In this document: piece by piece, positions 1 to 9,955 of the stretch
Layout of the letters: each line of letters starts with the position of its first letter
Position numbering within the stretch: position 1 is the stretch's first letter
From: Paucibacter sp. B2R-40
GTDB taxonomy: Bacteria > Pseudomonadota > Gammaproteobacteria > Burkholderiales > Burkholderiaceae_C
Length of the DNA: 64,000 nt
NCBI RefSeq assembly: GCF_025717555.1
Contig: NZ_JAJIRP010000004.1
Location: 187,426 to 251,425, forward strand
Direction: 5' to 3'
The notes under the pieces: model-generated
Database searches by the model: none
Told to the model about the DNA's origin: nothing
What the model saw: the letters and a program-made list of their open reading frames with translations, nothing else
Position numbers and translations under genes: made by a program

Positions 1-1
1 C

Positions 2-568
2 GGCCGTATTGTGCAACGCATCAGGCAATTTTTGACCCGCCGCGAACCGCAGCGCGAGGCCTGCGACCTGCAGCAAGTGCTCACCGACGCGGTGGCCTTG
101 CTGGGTCGCGAGCTCAGGCGTGCCCAGGTGCAGGTCGATTTGCAGTTAGCCGCAGAATTGCCCCCTTTGTTTGCCGACGCCGTGCTGATTGAGCAGGTCG
201 TTATCAATCTGGTGCGCAACGCCGCTGATGCCTTGCAGGCCCGACCACAAGACCGGCGCATCATCATTTGCAGCAGTCGTAGCGCTGGCTCCGCCATATC
301 GGACGTCGACTTCCTGCGCATTGACGTCAGCGACAACGGCCCCGGGCTGGCAGGGCGCAGCGCCGAGGCCTTGTGCGCACCTTTTTACTCGACCAAGCGT
401 GAGGGCATGGGCATGGGCTTGGCGATTTGTCGCTCCATCATCGAGGCCCATCAAGGTTTGCTCGAGGTTGGCGAATCAAGCAGCGGTGGCGCACGCTTCT
501 CCTTCAGCCTGCCTTTGCAGCAGCCAGCCGGCGAAGCCGGCAACAGCGGAGAATCCAAGCATGACTGA
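2..568 (+). CDS. Sensor histidine kinase, C-terminal part (cut by window edge)
   Basis: This is the catalytic end of a two-component sensor kinase; its sensor and most of its dimerisation region lie before the window. The reading frame is open from base 2, so the GTG at 11 is probably internal. The HATPase_c domain shows an N box (NLVRNAADAL), a G1 box (DNGPGL) and a G2 box (GMGMGLAI), which bind ATP for autophosphorylation of a histidine outside the window. The stop overlaps the following response regulator by 8 bp, so the two are co-translated partners. The signal sensed cannot be inferred. The pairing with a FixJ-type regulator resembles FixL/FixJ- or DctB-like systems. Confidence 0.9.
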   Translation, partial: GRIVQRIRQFLTRREPQREACDLQQVLTDAVALLGRELRRAQVQVDLQLAAELPPLFADAVLIEQVVINLVRNAADALQARPQDRRIIICSSRSAGSAISDVDFLRIDVSDNGPGLAGRSAEALCAPFYSTKREGMGMGLAICRSIIEAHQGLLEVGESSSGGARFSFSLPLQQPAGEAGNSGESKHD

Positions 569-1172
569 TCCCCACATCTATCTGGTTGATGATGACCCGG
601 CGGTCCGCGACGCGCTGGCCTTCCTGCTCGGCTCACGCGGCCTGCAGGTGCTGACCTTCGATGGTGGCCCGGCCCTATTGGCTACCTTGGATGCACAACA
701 AGCGGCCGCGCCGCAAGGCGTTTTTCTGCTCGATGTGCGGATGGAGCCAATGACCGGTACCAAACTGCATGACGAGTTACTTGCGCGCGGCCTGCGCAAC
801 CCGGTGCTGTTCCTGACCGGCCACGGCGATATCCCGATGGTGGTCGAGGCCCTCAAGAAAGGCGCCTTCGACTTTCTCGAAAAACCCTACAGCGACAACG
901 CCTTGGCAGACCGGCTGGAGCAGGCGCTGGCGGTCGACGCGGCCATGCGCATCGTAGGCGCACATGCCGGCGAGCGCCAGGCCCGCATGGCCAGCCTGAC
1001 CGAGCGTGAACGCGAGGTGATGGGCCGGGTCGCTTCCGGCAAGCTCAACAAGGTGATCGCCGACGAGTTGAATGTCTCAGTACGGACTATCGAGGTCCAC
1101 CGCGCCCGGGTGTTTGCCAAGTTAGGCGTGCGCTCGGCGGCCGAGGTGGCGACCCTGCTGGCGCAGGGCTAG
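561..1172 (+). CDS. FixJ/NarL-type response regulator
   Basis: A 203-residue two-domain DNA-binding response regulator. The receiver domain (about residues 5-118) has the acidic pocket (VDDDPAV) and a phospho-acceptor Asp58 in LLDVRMEPMTG. A LuxR/FixJ-type helix-turn-helix follows (LTEREREVMGRVASGK to the end). The ATG at 561 overlaps the end of the upstream kinase gene, giving translational coupling. The KGAFDFLEKPY sequence is typical of the FixJ/TodT/StyR group. Target genes are unknown. It converges on nagZ, leaving only 7 bp and no visible terminator between the stop codons. Confidence 0.93.
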   Translation: MTDPHIYLVDDDPAVRDALAFLLGSRGLQVLTFDGGPALLATLDAQQAAAPQGVFLLDVRMEPMTGTKLHDELLARGLRNPVLFLTGHGDIPMVVEALKKGAFDFLEKPYSDNALADRLEQALAVDAAMRIVGAHAGERQARMASLTEREREVMGRVASGKLNKVIADELNVSVRTIEVHRARVFAKLGVRSAAEVATLLAQG

Positions 1173-1179
1173 CCGGCGT

Positions 1180-2262
1180 TCAAGTCAAGCTGACCAAGGC
1201 CTGGTGGTACGCCGGCTCGTGCATCAATTCGTCCCAGGTGAGCGGCGCCGTTTGTGGCAAGAGCCCGGCGCGCCGGGCTTCGCTTTCGGCGCTAGGCACC
1301 CAGGTTCCTGAAGCCTGCGCCTGGCTCAGATCGGCCAACACTTCGTCGAGCGCACTGCCCTCGTCAACGCCGGATTGGTTGCAGAGCAAGACCATGTCGC
1401 AGCCGGCCTGCAAGGCGGCCAATGCGGCTTGCGTGTAGCCGATGGCCTGACCATCCAAAACGCGCGCGCCGGCCATGCCGAGGTCATCACTGAAGATCGC
1501 CCCGCCAAAACCAAGCCGCTCACGCAGGATTTCCTGCAACCAGCGCTCGCTGAAGCCGGCCGGCCTGGCATCAACCTTGGGGTAGATCACATGTGCCGGC
1601 ATCACCGCGCCCATGCTCATGACCAGCCATTCAAATGGCTTCACATCCTCGCCCATGATGGCCTTGAGGCTGCGCTTGTCGACCGGCACATCCACATGGG
1701 AGTCGGCCTTGACGAAGCCGTGGCCCGGGAAATGCTTGGCGCAGGCCTGCATACCGGCCAGCAAGAGCCCATGCATCAAGCTCTTGGCCAGCAACGCGAC
1801 CACGCGCGGGTCGCGGTGGAAGCTGCGGTCGCCGATCACCGAGCTGACGCCATAGTCGAGGTCAAGCACCGGCGCAAACGAGAAATCCACGCCGCAGGCA
1901 CGCAACTCAGCAGCCAGCACATAACCAGCCGCCGTGGCGGCAGCGGTGGCGCGCATCGCGTCTTCCTTCCACAACTCGCCCAAGGAACGCATCGAAGGGA
2001 TGTGGGTGAAACCGTCGGTCTGGAAGCGCTGCACACGGCCGCCTTCGTGATCGACCGCGATCAAGACATCGGGGCGGATGGCCTTGATCTGCGAGGTCAG
2101 CGCGGTCAGCTGGGCGCGACTCTCGAAGTTGTGCGCGAACAGGATCAGGCCACCGACCAGCGGGTGCTTGAGCCGGCGCCTGTCGTCGCTGTCCAGCGCC
2201 AGCCCGGCGATATCGAGCACCAGCGGCGCGTGGATCGATGCTTTGTCTTCGCTCATCATCAT
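1180..2262 (-). CDS. nagZ: Beta-N-acetylhexosaminidase NagZ
   Basis: A cytoplasmic glycoside hydrolase of family 3 that removes GlcNAc from anhydromuropeptides during peptidoglycan recycling. At 360 residues it is the usual length of single-domain proteobacterial NagZ. Diagnostic sequences are [10 protein letters not shown] near residue 71, the catalytic-loop KHFPGHG at about 176-182, and the nucleophile Asp in FSDDLGM. No signal peptide is seen, as expected for a cytosolic enzyme. Three consecutive Met codons (2262, 2259, 2256) leave the start slightly uncertain. It is the last gene of a run beginning with pdxJ/acpS, with 6 bp to acpS. Confidence 0.95.
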   Translation of the reverse strand: MMMSEDKASIHAPLVLDIAGLALDSDDRRRLKHPLVGGLILFAHNFESRAQLTALTSQIKAIRPDVLIAVDHEGGRVQRFQTDGFTHIPSMRSLGELWKEDAMRATAAATAAGYVLAAELRACGVDFSFAPVLDLDYGVSSVIGDRSFHRDPRVVALLAKSLMHGLLLAGMQACAKHFPGHGFVKADSHVDVPVDKRSLKAIMGEDVKPFEWLVMSMGAVMPAHVIYPKVDARPAGFSERWLQEILRERLGFGGAIFSDDLGMAGARVLDGQAIGYTQAALAALQAGCDMVLLCNQSGVDEGSALDEVLADLSQAQASGTWVPSAESEARRAGLLPQTAPLTWDELMHEPAYHQALVSLT

Positions 2263-2268
2263 GATTGT

Positions 2269-2676
2269 TCAGTCCTTGTTCTTTGCGTCTATTTCGACGA
2301 TTACAAAAGTGCTGGCGTAGTCGGTTTCGTCGCTGACCGAGACATGGGCTTTGAGACCCTTGCTCTCAAACCAGCGCGCTAACTCGCCATGCAAACGGAT
2401 CTCGGGCTTACCACTGGCGGCATTGATGATTTCGCAGTCGCGCCAGGTCATCGGCATGCGCATGCCCATACCGATCGCTTTGGCAAAGGCCTCCTTGGCG
2501 GAGAAGCGAGTGGCCAGATAGCTGACACCGCGGGCCGCGAACTTGGCGCTGCGCTGGCGGAACACCAGCAACTCCTGCGGGCCCAAAACCTTCTCGGCGA
2601 AGCGCTCACCACGCCGCTCCAAGGTGTCGCGGATGCGGCGGACGTCGCAGATGTCGGTGCCAATGCCGTAAATCAT
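2269..2676 (-). CDS. acpS: Holo-[acyl-carrier-protein] synthase AcpS
   Basis: Transfers the 4'-phosphopantetheine of CoA to the serine of apo-ACP; its substrate AcpP is encoded at 13871-14110. The 135-residue protein starts with [12 protein letters not shown], whose Asp binds magnesium, and contains the signature [13 protein letters not shown] with the catalytic Glu. The frame is open further upstream, but the ATG at 2676 is chosen because the N-terminal motif must begin there and it overlaps the upstream acetyltransferase stop as ATGA. The pdxJ-acpS-nagZ order is typical of Burkholderiales; here a GNAT gene sits between pdxJ and acpS. Confidence 0.95.
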   Translation of the reverse strand: MIYGIGTDICDVRRIRDTLERRGERFAEKVLGPQELLVFRQRSAKFAARGVSYLATRFSAKEAFAKAIGMGMRMPMTWRDCEIINAASGKPEIRLHGELARWFESKGLKAHVSVSDETDYASTFVIVEIDAKNKD

Positions 2677-3200
2677 TCCAAGCGCTCCAGGGCAGCCCAG
2701 CCCAGCACCTCGTTGCGGTGCTGCTCGCCGCCCAACTCGAACCAGGTTTCGCCCCAATAGGTGGCGCCCTCACGGCGGTAGAAACGCAGCGCACCTTCAT
2801 TGCCGACCCAGGCGCTCAGCCACATGGCTCGCTCGGGCCACTCCTGCCGGCATTGGCGCAGCAAGCGGGCGCCCAGACCCTGGCCCTGGCTGCGTGGCGA
2901 CACATAGAGCCGCTTCAATTCGACGGCAGCACCGGCCGCCTCAACCGGGCAGGCAGCCGCGTCATCGAGTTGTGCCCAGGCCAACAAGGTGGTTCCGCGT
3001 TCTGCCAGCCAATGGCGCCCCAGATCCAGGGCCTGGCGCAGCAATGGCTCATCAAACTCCCGCTTCAGGTAGTCGGCCACATCACCATTGACGCCGCCGC
3101 CAAGCGCATAGCGATCCAGCCAGACCCAGCGTGCCAAGGCGGCAATGCGCAAGGCATCATCCGGCCTGGCGCGTCGCAGCACAACTTCTTCAGTCGCCAT
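2673..3200 (-). CDS. GNAT family N-acetyltransferase
   Basis: A 175-residue single-domain acetyltransferase of the Gcn5-related fold. The acetyl-CoA pyrophosphate loop is visible as [12 protein letters not shown] after the strand LKRLYVS, and [16 protein letters not shown] matches the conserved motif B region (N..A..FY...G). The acceptor substrate is unknown. The stop codon overlaps the acpS start by 4 bp, and pdxJ ends 6 bp upstream of its start, so it is co-transcribed in the recO-pdxJ-acpS-nagZ operon without an obvious functional link. Confidence 0.85.
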   Translation of the reverse strand: MATEEVVLRRARPDDALRIAALARWVWLDRYALGGGVNGDVADYLKREFDEPLLRQALDLGRHWLAERGTTLLAWAQLDDAAACPVEAAGAAVELKRLYVSPRSQGQGLGARLLRQCRQEWPERAMWLSAWVGNEGALRFYRREGATYWGETWFELGGEQHRNEVLGWAALERLE

Positions 3201-3206
3201 TGGGCC

Positions 3207-3998
3207 TCACAAGGGCGCGTAAGCGCGTTGAATGCAGCGCTGGTAGTCACGCACCGTCTCGGTATAGCCGAGCTCCAAAGCGTCCGCGACCAGCGCATGG
3301 CCGATAGAAACTTCTTGCACACCCGGCACGGCGCGCAGAAAAGCCGTCAGGTTGTCGCGATTCAGATCGTGCCCGGCGTTGAGGCCAAGACCAAGTGCCA
3401 GTGCCGCCTCAGCCGTGCGCGTGAAACCGGCCAATACTTCGGCCTGACGTTCGGACCCAAAGGCACTCGCATAGGTCTCGGTGTACAGCTCGACCCGCTC
3501 GGCCCCGAGTTCGGCCACATAGGCCATCGCTTCGGGCACAGGGTCCATGAACAAGCTGACCCGCACACCGCAGGCTCGGGCCTCCTCGACCAAGGGACGC
3601 AAACGGTCCATATCGGCAGGGAACTGCCAGCCATGGTCGGAGGTGAACTGATCCTCGCTGTCGGGCACAAAAGTCACTTGATGTGGCCGCACTTCGCGCA
3701 CGAAGTCCATCAGGTTCTGCGTCGGGTTGCCTTCGATGTTGTATTCCACCTGCGGCCAGGCCTTCAGCAGCGCGGCCAGCTCATGCACATCTTGCGTGCG
3801 GATGTGTCGGCCGTCCGGGCGCGGATGTACGGTAATGCCTTGCGCGCCTGCAGCTATGCAGGCTTCAGCCGCCCGCAACACGCTGGGGATGCCCAGATGG
3901 CGGGTATTGCGCAGCAGAGCCACCTTGTTGACATTGACCGACAAGGCGCAGCGCGCGCTGTGCGTGCGGGAGGATTCGGGAGCGACAAGTGGGTTCAT
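3207..3998 (-). CDS. pdxJ: Pyridoxine 5'-phosphate synthase PdxJ
   Basis: Condenses 1-deoxyxylulose-5-phosphate with 3-amino-2-oxopropyl phosphate to form pyridoxine 5'-phosphate in the DXP-dependent vitamin B6 route. Family sequences include LSVNVNKVALLRN (residue Asn-rich substrate site), GITVHPRPDGRHI and the catalytic YNIEGNP. The ATG at 3998 (263 residues) fits the family length. A TTG at 4016, immediately after the recO stop, would add six residues and is less likely. It follows recO closely and shares its transcript. Confidence 0.95.
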   Translation of the reverse strand: MNPLVAPESSRTHSARCALSVNVNKVALLRNTRHLGIPSVLRAAEACIAAGAQGITVHPRPDGRHIRTQDVHELAALLKAWPQVEYNIEGNPTQNLMDFVREVRPHQVTFVPDSEDQFTSDHGWQFPADMDRLRPLVEEARACGVRVSLFMDPVPEAMAYVAELGAERVELYTETYASAFGSERQAEVLAGFTRTAEAALALGLGLNAGHDLNRDNLTAFLRAVPGVQEVSIGHALVADALELGYTETVRDYQRCIQRAYAPL

Positions 3999-4016
3999 GG
4001 GGAGCTCATCAAACAA

Positions 4017-4811
4017 TCAATCAAGAAGTTTCTGCAGATCCTGCATCACCTGACGGGTGCGCAGCGGCCGCTGCCCCAGATGATAGTGAAGCAGACCGCG
4101 CAAGGTCGATCGCAGGGCCGGCAGCACCGGTGCACAGGCTTGCTGCAAAGCCGCCATGCTGCCATGCAAGAGAGCCGCCTGCAGTTGCACCAAGGCCATG
4201 CCGCTGAAGGCTGGCGCATCGGCCAGTGGCGGCAGCACGCCGGCTTCGGCACTCAACATGTATTGCCGCTCCAACTCCAGCGGCTGCTGCGTCAGCGTTG
4301 ACAAACTCAGATCCGGCAGCAGCCCGATTTCACGCAACAAGCGCAACTCGAATGCGCGCAGCGCCGCTTGCGACTGTGCATCTTCGTTGGCATGCAGCTG
4401 CGGCAAGGTGGCGGCATAGGCATCAAACAAAGCGGTATGCGGGTCTTGCCGCGCCAGCAACTTGAGCAGCAACTCATTCAGGTAGTAGCCAGAAAATAGC
4501 GCCGCACCGGCCGGCATGGTCGCACCGCCGGCCCATTCGGCGCCGCGCAGCGTCACCACCTCGGGCCCGGGTGCATCACTCAAACCGTCAGCTGATTTGA
4601 CCGGCTTGGACAGGCTGACCTGGATGCGCTGGAACGGCAGCAAAACCGCACGCAATTGCGAGTACGGCCGCTTGGCGCCCTTGGCGACCACCGCGATGCG
4701 GCCCTGCTCGCGCGTGAACAGATCAAGGATCAGACTTGACTCGCTCCAGTCATACTGATGCAGCACAAAAGCCTGCTGGATCGCCGGTGCGCGCGCTCCG
4801 CGAGTTGCCAT
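4017..4811 (-). CDS. recO: DNA repair protein RecO
   Basis: A mediator of the RecFOR pathway that helps RecA load onto SSB-coated single-stranded DNA and anneals strands. The 264-residue protein has the N-terminal OB-fold region (QAFVLHQYDWSESSLILDLFT, shown by the short core RPYSQLRAVLLPF) and the helical C-terminal domain (LRAFELRLLREIGLLPDL). Betaproteobacterial RecO often lacks the zinc-binding cysteines, and none are seen here. The start at 4811 (MATRGARAP) is preferred over an upstream in-frame start because it matches family N-termini. It sits between era and pdxJ. Confidence 0.93.
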   Translation of the reverse strand: MATRGARAPAIQQAFVLHQYDWSESSLILDLFTREQGRIAVVAKGAKRPYSQLRAVLLPFQRIQVSLSKPVKSADGLSDAPGPEVVTLRGAEWAGGATMPAGAALFSGYYLNELLLKLLARQDPHTALFDAYAATLPQLHANEDAQSQAALRAFELRLLREIGLLPDLSLSTLTQQPLELERQYMLSAEAGVLPPLADAPAFSGMALVQLQAALLHGSMAALQQACAPVLPALRSTLRGLLHYHLGQRPLRTRQVMQDLQKLLD

Positions 4812-4840
4812 GAGCTTGAAGCTCGAAAGAAGGCCAGAAC

Positions 4841-5851
4841 TTACTCGTACCCGTAGCTGCGCACGCGCTCTTCGGTATCGGCCCAGCCCGAGCGGACCTT
4901 GACCCATAACTCCAGAAACACGCGGCCCTGCATCAGATGCTCAAGCTCTTGACGTGCTTCGGAGCCGATGCGCTTGAGGCGCTCGCCGCCCGAGCCAATG
5001 ATCATGCCCTTGTGCGCATCGCGTTCGACCACGATGGAGGCCGAGATACGGCGCAACTCGCCCTCGTCTTCCCATTTGTCAATGACGACGGTGGAGGTGT
5101 AGGGCAACTCGTCGCCGGTCAGACGGAACAGCTTTTCACGAATGATCTCGCTGGCCAGGAATTTCTCCGAACGGTCGGTCAGCGCATCTTCCTCATAGAA
5201 CCAGCCCTGCTCGGGCAGATAGGGCTTGAGGATCTTGAACAGCCGGGTCACATCGGACTCTTTTTTGGCCGACAAAGGCACGAACTCGGCGAAGCTGCGG
5301 CGCTCGGCCATGCTTTTCAGCCAAGGGGCCAGCTCAGCTCGGCGCTGCACCGCGTCGAGCTTGTTGGCGATCATCACGACCGGCTTATCTTCGGGCAGCA
5401 GCGACAGCACTTTGGCGTCATCCAGCCCAAAGCGCCCTGCCTCCAGCACATACAGCACCAGATCCACGTCGCCCAGCACGCTGTGCACGGTGCGGTTCAA
5501 GGTTCGGTTGAGGGCCGCGTTATGCTTCATTTGAAAGCCAGGCGTATCGACGAAGACAAACTGCGCTTCGTCGATCGTGCGCACGCCGGTGATGCGGTGG
5601 CGCGTGGTCTGCGCCTTGTCAGAGGTGATGCTGACCTTTTGGCCGACCAAGGCATTCAACAAAGTCGACTTGCCGACATTGGGCCGACCGACGATGGCGA
5701 TCAGGCCGCAGCGTTTCGGGACCGAAGGGTCCAGCGCCGCTCCAGAGCTTGCAGCGCTAGCAGAGGGAGCAGGCGTAGACGCCGCTGCAGCGCTATCCGG
5801 CAATTCAGCCGCCGGAGAAGCAGCGCTCGGTGAGGGGGTGTTTTCGTTCAT
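4841..5851 (-). CDS. era: GTPase Era with Ala/Pro/Ser-rich N-terminal extension
   Basis: Era binds the 3' end of 16S rRNA and helps 30S subunit maturation. The G domain carries GRPNVGKST (P loop), DTPGFQ (G3) and NKLD (G4). A C-terminal KH domain holds the RNA-binding [11 protein letters not shown] loop. The start at 5851 (MNENTPS) gives 336 residues. The first 45 or so are Ala/Ser/Pro-rich, low-complexity residues absent from the roughly 300-residue E. coli protein. It lies between rnc and recO, an order shared by many proteobacteria, where RNase III and Era both act on rRNA. Confidence 0.95.
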   Translation of the reverse strand: MNENTPSPSAASPAAELPDSAAAASTPAPSASAASSGAALDPSVPKRCGLIAIVGRPNVGKSTLLNALVGQKVSITSDKAQTTRHRITGVRTIDEAQFVFVDTPGFQMKHNAALNRTLNRTVHSVLGDVDLVLYVLEAGRFGLDDAKVLSLLPEDKPVVMIANKLDAVQRRAELAPWLKSMAERRSFAEFVPLSAKKESDVTRLFKILKPYLPEQGWFYEEDALTDRSEKFLASEIIREKLFRLTGDELPYTSTVVIDKWEDEGELRRISASIVVERDAHKGMIIGSGGERLKRIGSEARQELEHLMQGRVFLELWVKVRSGWADTEERVRSYGYE

Positions 5852-5879
5852 GGTGTGGGCGGCTGCGAGGCCGGCTCCT

Positions 5880-6584
5880 TCAGTCGCGCAAGCCAGAGCC
5901 TGGCTTTTCACGGGCAATCAATTCGTCGAGTAGGCGACGGGCGGCGTTCTGTTCGGCAATGCGTCGCGAACGACCCTCGCCGCGCTTGGAAATTTTCAGG
6001 GCCGGCACCGCGCATTCGATCTCGAAGGTCTGCGCATGGGCTTGGCCACGGGTTTCGGTAATGGTATAGCTTGGCACGGCCATTCGGCGCGCTTGCAACC
6101 ATTCTTGCAAGGCTGTTTTGGCATCTTTGGCCCAGTTATCCATCACCGAACCATCGATCAACTCACCCAGCAAGCGTCGCACCACTTCGTGCGCCGCTGG
6201 ATAGCCCGCATCCAGAAACACCGCACCGATCAAGGCTTCGGTGGCGTCTGCCAGTATCGAAGGCCGCTGCGCGCCGCCCCCTTTGGCTTCACCTTCGCTG
6301 ATGCGCAGCACCTTGGGCAAGTCCAAACCAAGCGCCAAGCGGTGCAAACTCTCCTCGCGTACCAAGTGAGCACGCACGCGGGTCAAATCGCCTTCATCGG
6401 AGGCGCCAAAGCGCTCATACAGCAAGGCCGACACCGCCAAGCTGAGCACAGCATCACCAAGGAACTCGAGGCGTTCGTTGTGATCGGCGCTAAAGCTGCG
6501 ATGCGTGACTGCCCGGGTCAACAGCTCGGGCTTCTTAAAGCTGTAGCCGAGCCGCTGCTGCAGGGAAGCAAGCTGCGGACTCAT
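5880..6584 (-). CDS. rnc: Ribonuclease III
   Basis: A double-strand-specific endoribonuclease that processes rRNA precursors and some mRNAs. The 234-residue protein has the signature [11 protein letters not shown] with the metal-binding Glu and Asp, a second catalytic site in [13 protein letters not shown], and a C-terminal double-stranded RNA-binding domain ([13 protein letters not shown] to [13 protein letters not shown]). It is encoded between a DUF4845 gene and era; the lepB-rnc-era-recO run is a classic cluster. Confidence 0.96.
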   Translation of the reverse strand: MSPQLASLQQRLGYSFKKPELLTRAVTHRSFSADHNERLEFLGDAVLSLAVSALLYERFGASDEGDLTRVRAHLVREESLHRLALGLDLPKVLRISEGEAKGGGAQRPSILADATEALIGAVFLDAGYPAAHEVVRRLLGELIDGSVMDNWAKDAKTALQEWLQARRMAVPSYTITETRGQAHAQTFEIECAVPALKISKRGEGRSRRIAEQNAARRLLDELIAREKPGSGLRD

Positions 6585-6601
6585 GAAGACTGATCTCGCA
6601 T

Positions 6602-7003
6602 TTAGCGCGAGCGCCCTTCGTACTTGATCAACAAGTACACCGGGCCGCCGAGCTCGATCTGTTTGTCGTAGGCGAAGCTGATCTGCAACTTGTCATTTTC
6701 TTTGCTGATCACCAAGTCCTTGGAGTTGATGCTGACGATCGAGTATTCGATTTGCTGGGTCCGATCAAACGCCTCTCGAACCGCCGGCACCGTGGCGGGG
6801 TTTGAAGCTGCGATCCGGTTCACTGCTGTTTGAATGGTGTAGAACTCCAACACAGTCGGGAACACACGCGCAGCTACCACGCCGGTAAAGGCCAGCAAAA
6901 CTCCCCAGAACAACAGACCCAGCAGACTGATACCGCGTTGCCCACGAGCTTGCCCCCGAAGCTGCAAGTTGCGCCTGGCACTGACAAATTCGGTCTGACG
7001 CAT
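6602..7003 (-). CDS. DUF4845 single-pass membrane protein
   Basis: A small protein of about 133 residues found between lepB and rnc in betaproteobacteria. After a basic N-terminus it has one membrane segment (about residues 25-48, with GISLLGLLFWGVLL) and a periplasmic-type domain ending in GPVYLLIKYEGRSR. I recognise it as DUF4845 by sequence and position; its function is not established. The ATG at 7003 (MRQTEFVSAR) is preferred; an upstream ATG at 7042 would overlap the end of lepB and add 13 His/Arg-rich residues. Confidence 0.82.
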   Translation of the reverse strand: MRQTEFVSARRNLQLRGQARGQRGISLLGLLFWGVLLAFTGVVAARVFPTVLEFYTIQTAVNRIAASNPATVPAVREAFDRTQQIEYSIVSINSKDLVISKENDKLQISFAYDKQIELGGPVYLLIKYEGRSR

Positions 7004-7038
7004 GGGTTGCTTGCTCCGATGTTGATGGCGATGGAAGT

Positions 7039-8016
7039 TCAATTAAAGGCGCCGATGCGCTTGAGATTACCGAAATTCATCCAAACAAAAAAGGCCTTGC
7101 CGACAATGTTTTCATCCGGCACAAAACCCCAGAAGCGTGAATCGCCGGAATTGTCGCGGTTGTCGCCGACCATGTAGTAATGGCCTGCAGGAATTTTGCA
7201 GCTCACGCCCTCGGGGCTGTACTTGCAATTTTCCTGGAAGGGGAATGGGCCACCGGCTCGGTTGGGGCTGAACAGCGGCGAACGCTGGGGGTCCACCAGC
7301 AACTGATGCTCCTTCTCGCCCAGCTTCTCGGTGAAGCGCGGCCGATAGACCATCGAACTTTCGTCATAGAAGTCGCCCTGCGCCTGCACAGGCACCAACT
7401 CGCCGTTGACGTAGAGGCGTTGATTCAGATAGCTGACCTGATCTCCGGGCAGACCGACCACACGTTTGATGTAGTCGATGCTGGTATCGCCGGGCCAGCG
7501 GAACACCATCACATCACCCCGCTTGACATCATTGTTAGCGATGATCTTCTTGTTGATCACCGGCAGGCGAATGCCGTAGTGGAATTTATTGACCAGAATC
7601 AGGTCCCCCACCAACAGTGTCGGCACCATCGAGCCGGACGGGATCTTGAAGGGCTCGAACAGGAATGAGCGCAGCAAGAAGACCGCCAGAATCACCGGAA
7701 ACAGACCCGCCGTCCAATCCAGCCACCATGGCTGGCGAAGGATCTCCTGACGGGCCACTTCAACGTCACCGTCCACCCGCTTGATGCCTTGTGCAGCCAG
7801 AGTTTGGCGGCGCTGGGCGTCAGCCTCCAACAATTGCGCCGCCGCGCGCGCGCGTTTGGGCTCGAAGTGGAAACGTTCGGCCAGCCAGAAGCACAGCGTG
7901 ACCATCGTCAAGACGAACAGCAGGAAAGAAAAGTTACCGCTCCAGAAGCCGGTGTACCAGCCTCCCAGATAGGCGGCGAGCAAGGCGTAAAGAATTCCGG
8001 TCAGAGCACTCATCAA
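7039..8016 (-). CDS. lepB: Signal peptidase I
   Basis: A membrane protease that removes signal peptides from exported proteins. Two N-terminal membrane segments (about residues 3-20 and 28-45), a cytoplasmic loop and a third segment (about 101-117) precede the periplasmic catalytic domain. The Ser/Lys dyad is visible as Ser129 in IPSGSM and Lys184 in DYIKRVVGLPGD. The conserved GDNRDNSGDSRFWG box is also present. At 325 residues it matches the E. coli-type enzyme. It lies directly downstream of lepA (22 bp), the usual lepA-lepB pair. Confidence 0.96.
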   Translation of the reverse strand: MMSALTGILYALLAAYLGGWYTGFWSGNFSFLLFVLTMVTLCFWLAERFHFEPKRARAAAQLLEADAQRRQTLAAQGIKRVDGDVEVARQEILRQPWWLDWTAGLFPVILAVFLLRSFLFEPFKIPSGSMVPTLLVGDLILVNKFHYGIRLPVINKKIIANNDVKRGDVMVFRWPGDTSIDYIKRVVGLPGDQVSYLNQRLYVNGELVPVQAQGDFYDESSMVYRPRFTEKLGEKEHQLLVDPQRSPLFSPNRAGGPFPFQENCKYSPEGVSCKIPAGHYYMVGDNRDNSGDSRFWGFVPDENIVGKAFFVWMNFGNLKRIGAFN

Positions 8017-8038
8017 TGGTCTACTTGGGTTCGTTCAA

Positions 8039-9847
8039 TTAATCGTCAACTTGCAGAATAGCCAAGAACGCTTCCTGAGGCACCTCGACGGAGCCGATTT
8101 GCTTCATGCGCTTCTTGCCGGCTTTTTGCTTCTCGAGCAGCTTGCGCTTGCGCGATACGTCACCGCCATAGCATTTTGCCAGCACGTTCTTGCGCATCGC
8201 CTTGATGTTCTCGCGCGCGATGATGTTGGAGCCGATCGCCGCCTGAATGATGACGTCATACATCTGGCGCGGGATATGCTCGCGCATCTTGGCCGCCACA
8301 CCGCGGCCACGGAACTGGCTCTGCACCCGGTGCACGATGATGGACAGCGCATCGACCCGGTCACCGTTGATCAAGATATCGACCTTGACCACATCCGACG
8401 CTCGGTACTCTTTGAACTCATAGTCCATCGAGGCATAGCCGCGCGACACGCTCTTGAGCTTGTCGAAAAAGTCCAGCACGATCTCGGCCAGCGGCATCTC
8501 GTAGGTCAGCATCACCTGGCGACCGTGGTAGGCCATATTCAGCTGATTGCCGCGCTTCTGATTGGCCAGCGTCATCACCGGGCCGACATAGTCTTGCGGC
8601 ATATAAAGATGGACCGTCACGATCGGCTCGCGGATCTCCTGGATCTGGCCCAGCTCGGGCATCTTGGACGGGTTCTCGACCGAGATCACCGTCCCATCAT
8701 TCAGCATCACTTCGTACACAACACTGGGTGCCGTGGTGATCAGGTCTTGATCGAACTCACGCTCCAAGCGCTCCTGCACGATTTCCATGTGCAGCAGGCC
8801 CAAGAAGCCGCAGCGGAAACCAAAGCCCAACGCCTGCGACACTTCGGGCTCATAGCGCAGCGAGGAGTCATTGAGCTTGAGCTTCTCGAGCGCGTCGCGC
8901 AGCTGGTCGTACTCGCTCGCCTCGGTCGGGTACAGACCGGCAAACACCTGCGGCTGAATTTCCTTGAAGCCCGGCAAGGCCTGCTCGGACGGGCCCAGAT
9001 TGTTCGGCAACTTCTTGTCGACGGTGATGGTGTCACCGACCTTGGCGGCCTGCAGCTCTTTGATGCCGGCGATGATGAAACCCACCTCGCCCGCATTGAG
9101 TTGATCACGCGGCTCGGACTTGGGCGAGAACACACCCAGGTTGTCGGCCGGGTAGACGGCGTTAGACGCCATCATGCGGATGCGCTCGCCCTTCTTGAGC
9201 GTGCCGTCGACGACGCGCACCAACATCACCACACCCACATAGGCGTCGTACCAAGAGTCGATGATCATTGCGCGCAGCGGCGCGTCCACCACGCCCTTGG
9301 GCGGCGGCATGCGGGCAATCACGGCTTCGATGATTTCATCAATGCCCATGCCTGTTTTGGCACTGCAAGGAATCGCGTCGGTGGCATCAATGCCGATGAC
9401 GTCCTCGATTTCTTCCTTGGCGTTTTCCGGATCTGCATTCGGCAGATCCATCTTGTTGAGCACCGGCACCACCTCGACGCCGAGTTCCAGCGCGGTATAG
9501 CAATTCGCCACCGTCTGCGCCTCCACACCCTGGCTGGCATCCACCACCAAGAGCGCGCCTTCGCAGGCCGACAGCGAGCGACTCACCTCATAGGAGAAGT
9601 CCACATGGCCGGGTGTGTCGATCAGATTCAGGTTGTAAGTCTTGCCATCCTTGGCCTTGTATTGCAACGCGGCGGTCTGCGCCTTGATGGTGATGCCGCG
9701 CTCGCGCTCGATGTCCATCGAGTCCAGCACCTGCGCCTCCATCTCACGATCGGCCAGCCCTCCGCAGCGCTGAATGATGCGATCCGCCAGCGTGCTTTTG
9801 CCGTGGTCGATGTGGGCGATGATGGAGAAATTGCGGATGTGATTCAT
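8039..9847 (-). CDS. lepA: Elongation factor 4 (LepA)
   Basis: A ribosome-associated translational GTPase related to EF-G, implicated in translation under stress and in 30S biogenesis. The 602-residue length is exactly typical. G-domain motifs are AHIDHGKST (P loop), DTPGHVDF (G3) and NKMDLP (G4), followed by EF-G-like domains and the LepA-specific C-terminal domain rich in Lys/Arg ([18 protein letters not shown]). A long open frame on the opposite strand over the same stretch is a compositional shadow. The leader upstream contains an inverted repeat and an intrinsic terminator, so lepA probably has its own promoter within the about 110 bp before the gene. Confidence 0.97.
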   Translation of the reverse strand: MNHIRNFSIIAHIDHGKSTLADRIIQRCGGLADREMEAQVLDSMDIERERGITIKAQTAALQYKAKDGKTYNLNLIDTPGHVDFSYEVSRSLSACEGALLVVDASQGVEAQTVANCYTALELGVEVVPVLNKMDLPNADPENAKEEIEDVIGIDATDAIPCSAKTGMGIDEIIEAVIARMPPPKGVVDAPLRAMIIDSWYDAYVGVVMLVRVVDGTLKKGERIRMMASNAVYPADNLGVFSPKSEPRDQLNAGEVGFIIAGIKELQAAKVGDTITVDKKLPNNLGPSEQALPGFKEIQPQVFAGLYPTEASEYDQLRDALEKLKLNDSSLRYEPEVSQALGFGFRCGFLGLLHMEIVQERLEREFDQDLITTAPSVVYEVMLNDGTVISVENPSKMPELGQIQEIREPIVTVHLYMPQDYVGPVMTLANQKRGNQLNMAYHGRQVMLTYEMPLAEIVLDFFDKLKSVSRGYASMDYEFKEYRASDVVKVDILINGDRVDALSIIVHRVQSQFRGRGVAAKMREHIPRQMYDVIIQAAIGSNIIARENIKAMRKNVLAKCYGGDVSRKRKLLEKQKAGKKRMKQIGSVEVPQEAFLAILQVDD

Positions 9848-9906
9848 GCGTTATCTGGCAGTACTTAGCCGGGGGTTACAACGGCCTTCGCCGTTGCGCC
9901 GTTCGC

Positions 9907-9927
9907 TAACTTCATGCAGTGAAGTTA
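9907..9927. repeat. 8-bp inverted repeat in the lepA leader
   Basis: TAACTTCA (9907-9914) and TGAAGTTA (9920-9927) form a perfect 8-bp inverted repeat around a 5-nt loop, about 60 bp upstream of the lepA start. There is no T tract, so it is not a terminator. It could be an operator or an RNA hairpin in the leader; its function is unknown. Confidence 0.5.
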
Positions 9928-9955
9928 AGTGCGGCATAGCCGCGCGGCGAGAGGC

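Noticed and set aside
1375-2382. 335-codon open frame on the plus strand over nagZ
   Set aside because: Antisense of NagZ and of the start of acpS; composition is shadow-like and no domain is seen.
2718-4301. 527-codon open frame on the plus strand over acpS-recO
   Set aside because: It spans several well-identified minus-strand genes and encodes no recognisable protein.
8051-9868. 605-codon open frame on the plus strand over lepA
   Set aside because: It is antisense to the clear EF4 gene, rich in His/Arg/Leu/Gln and without any family resemblance; it arises from GC-rich codon bias.
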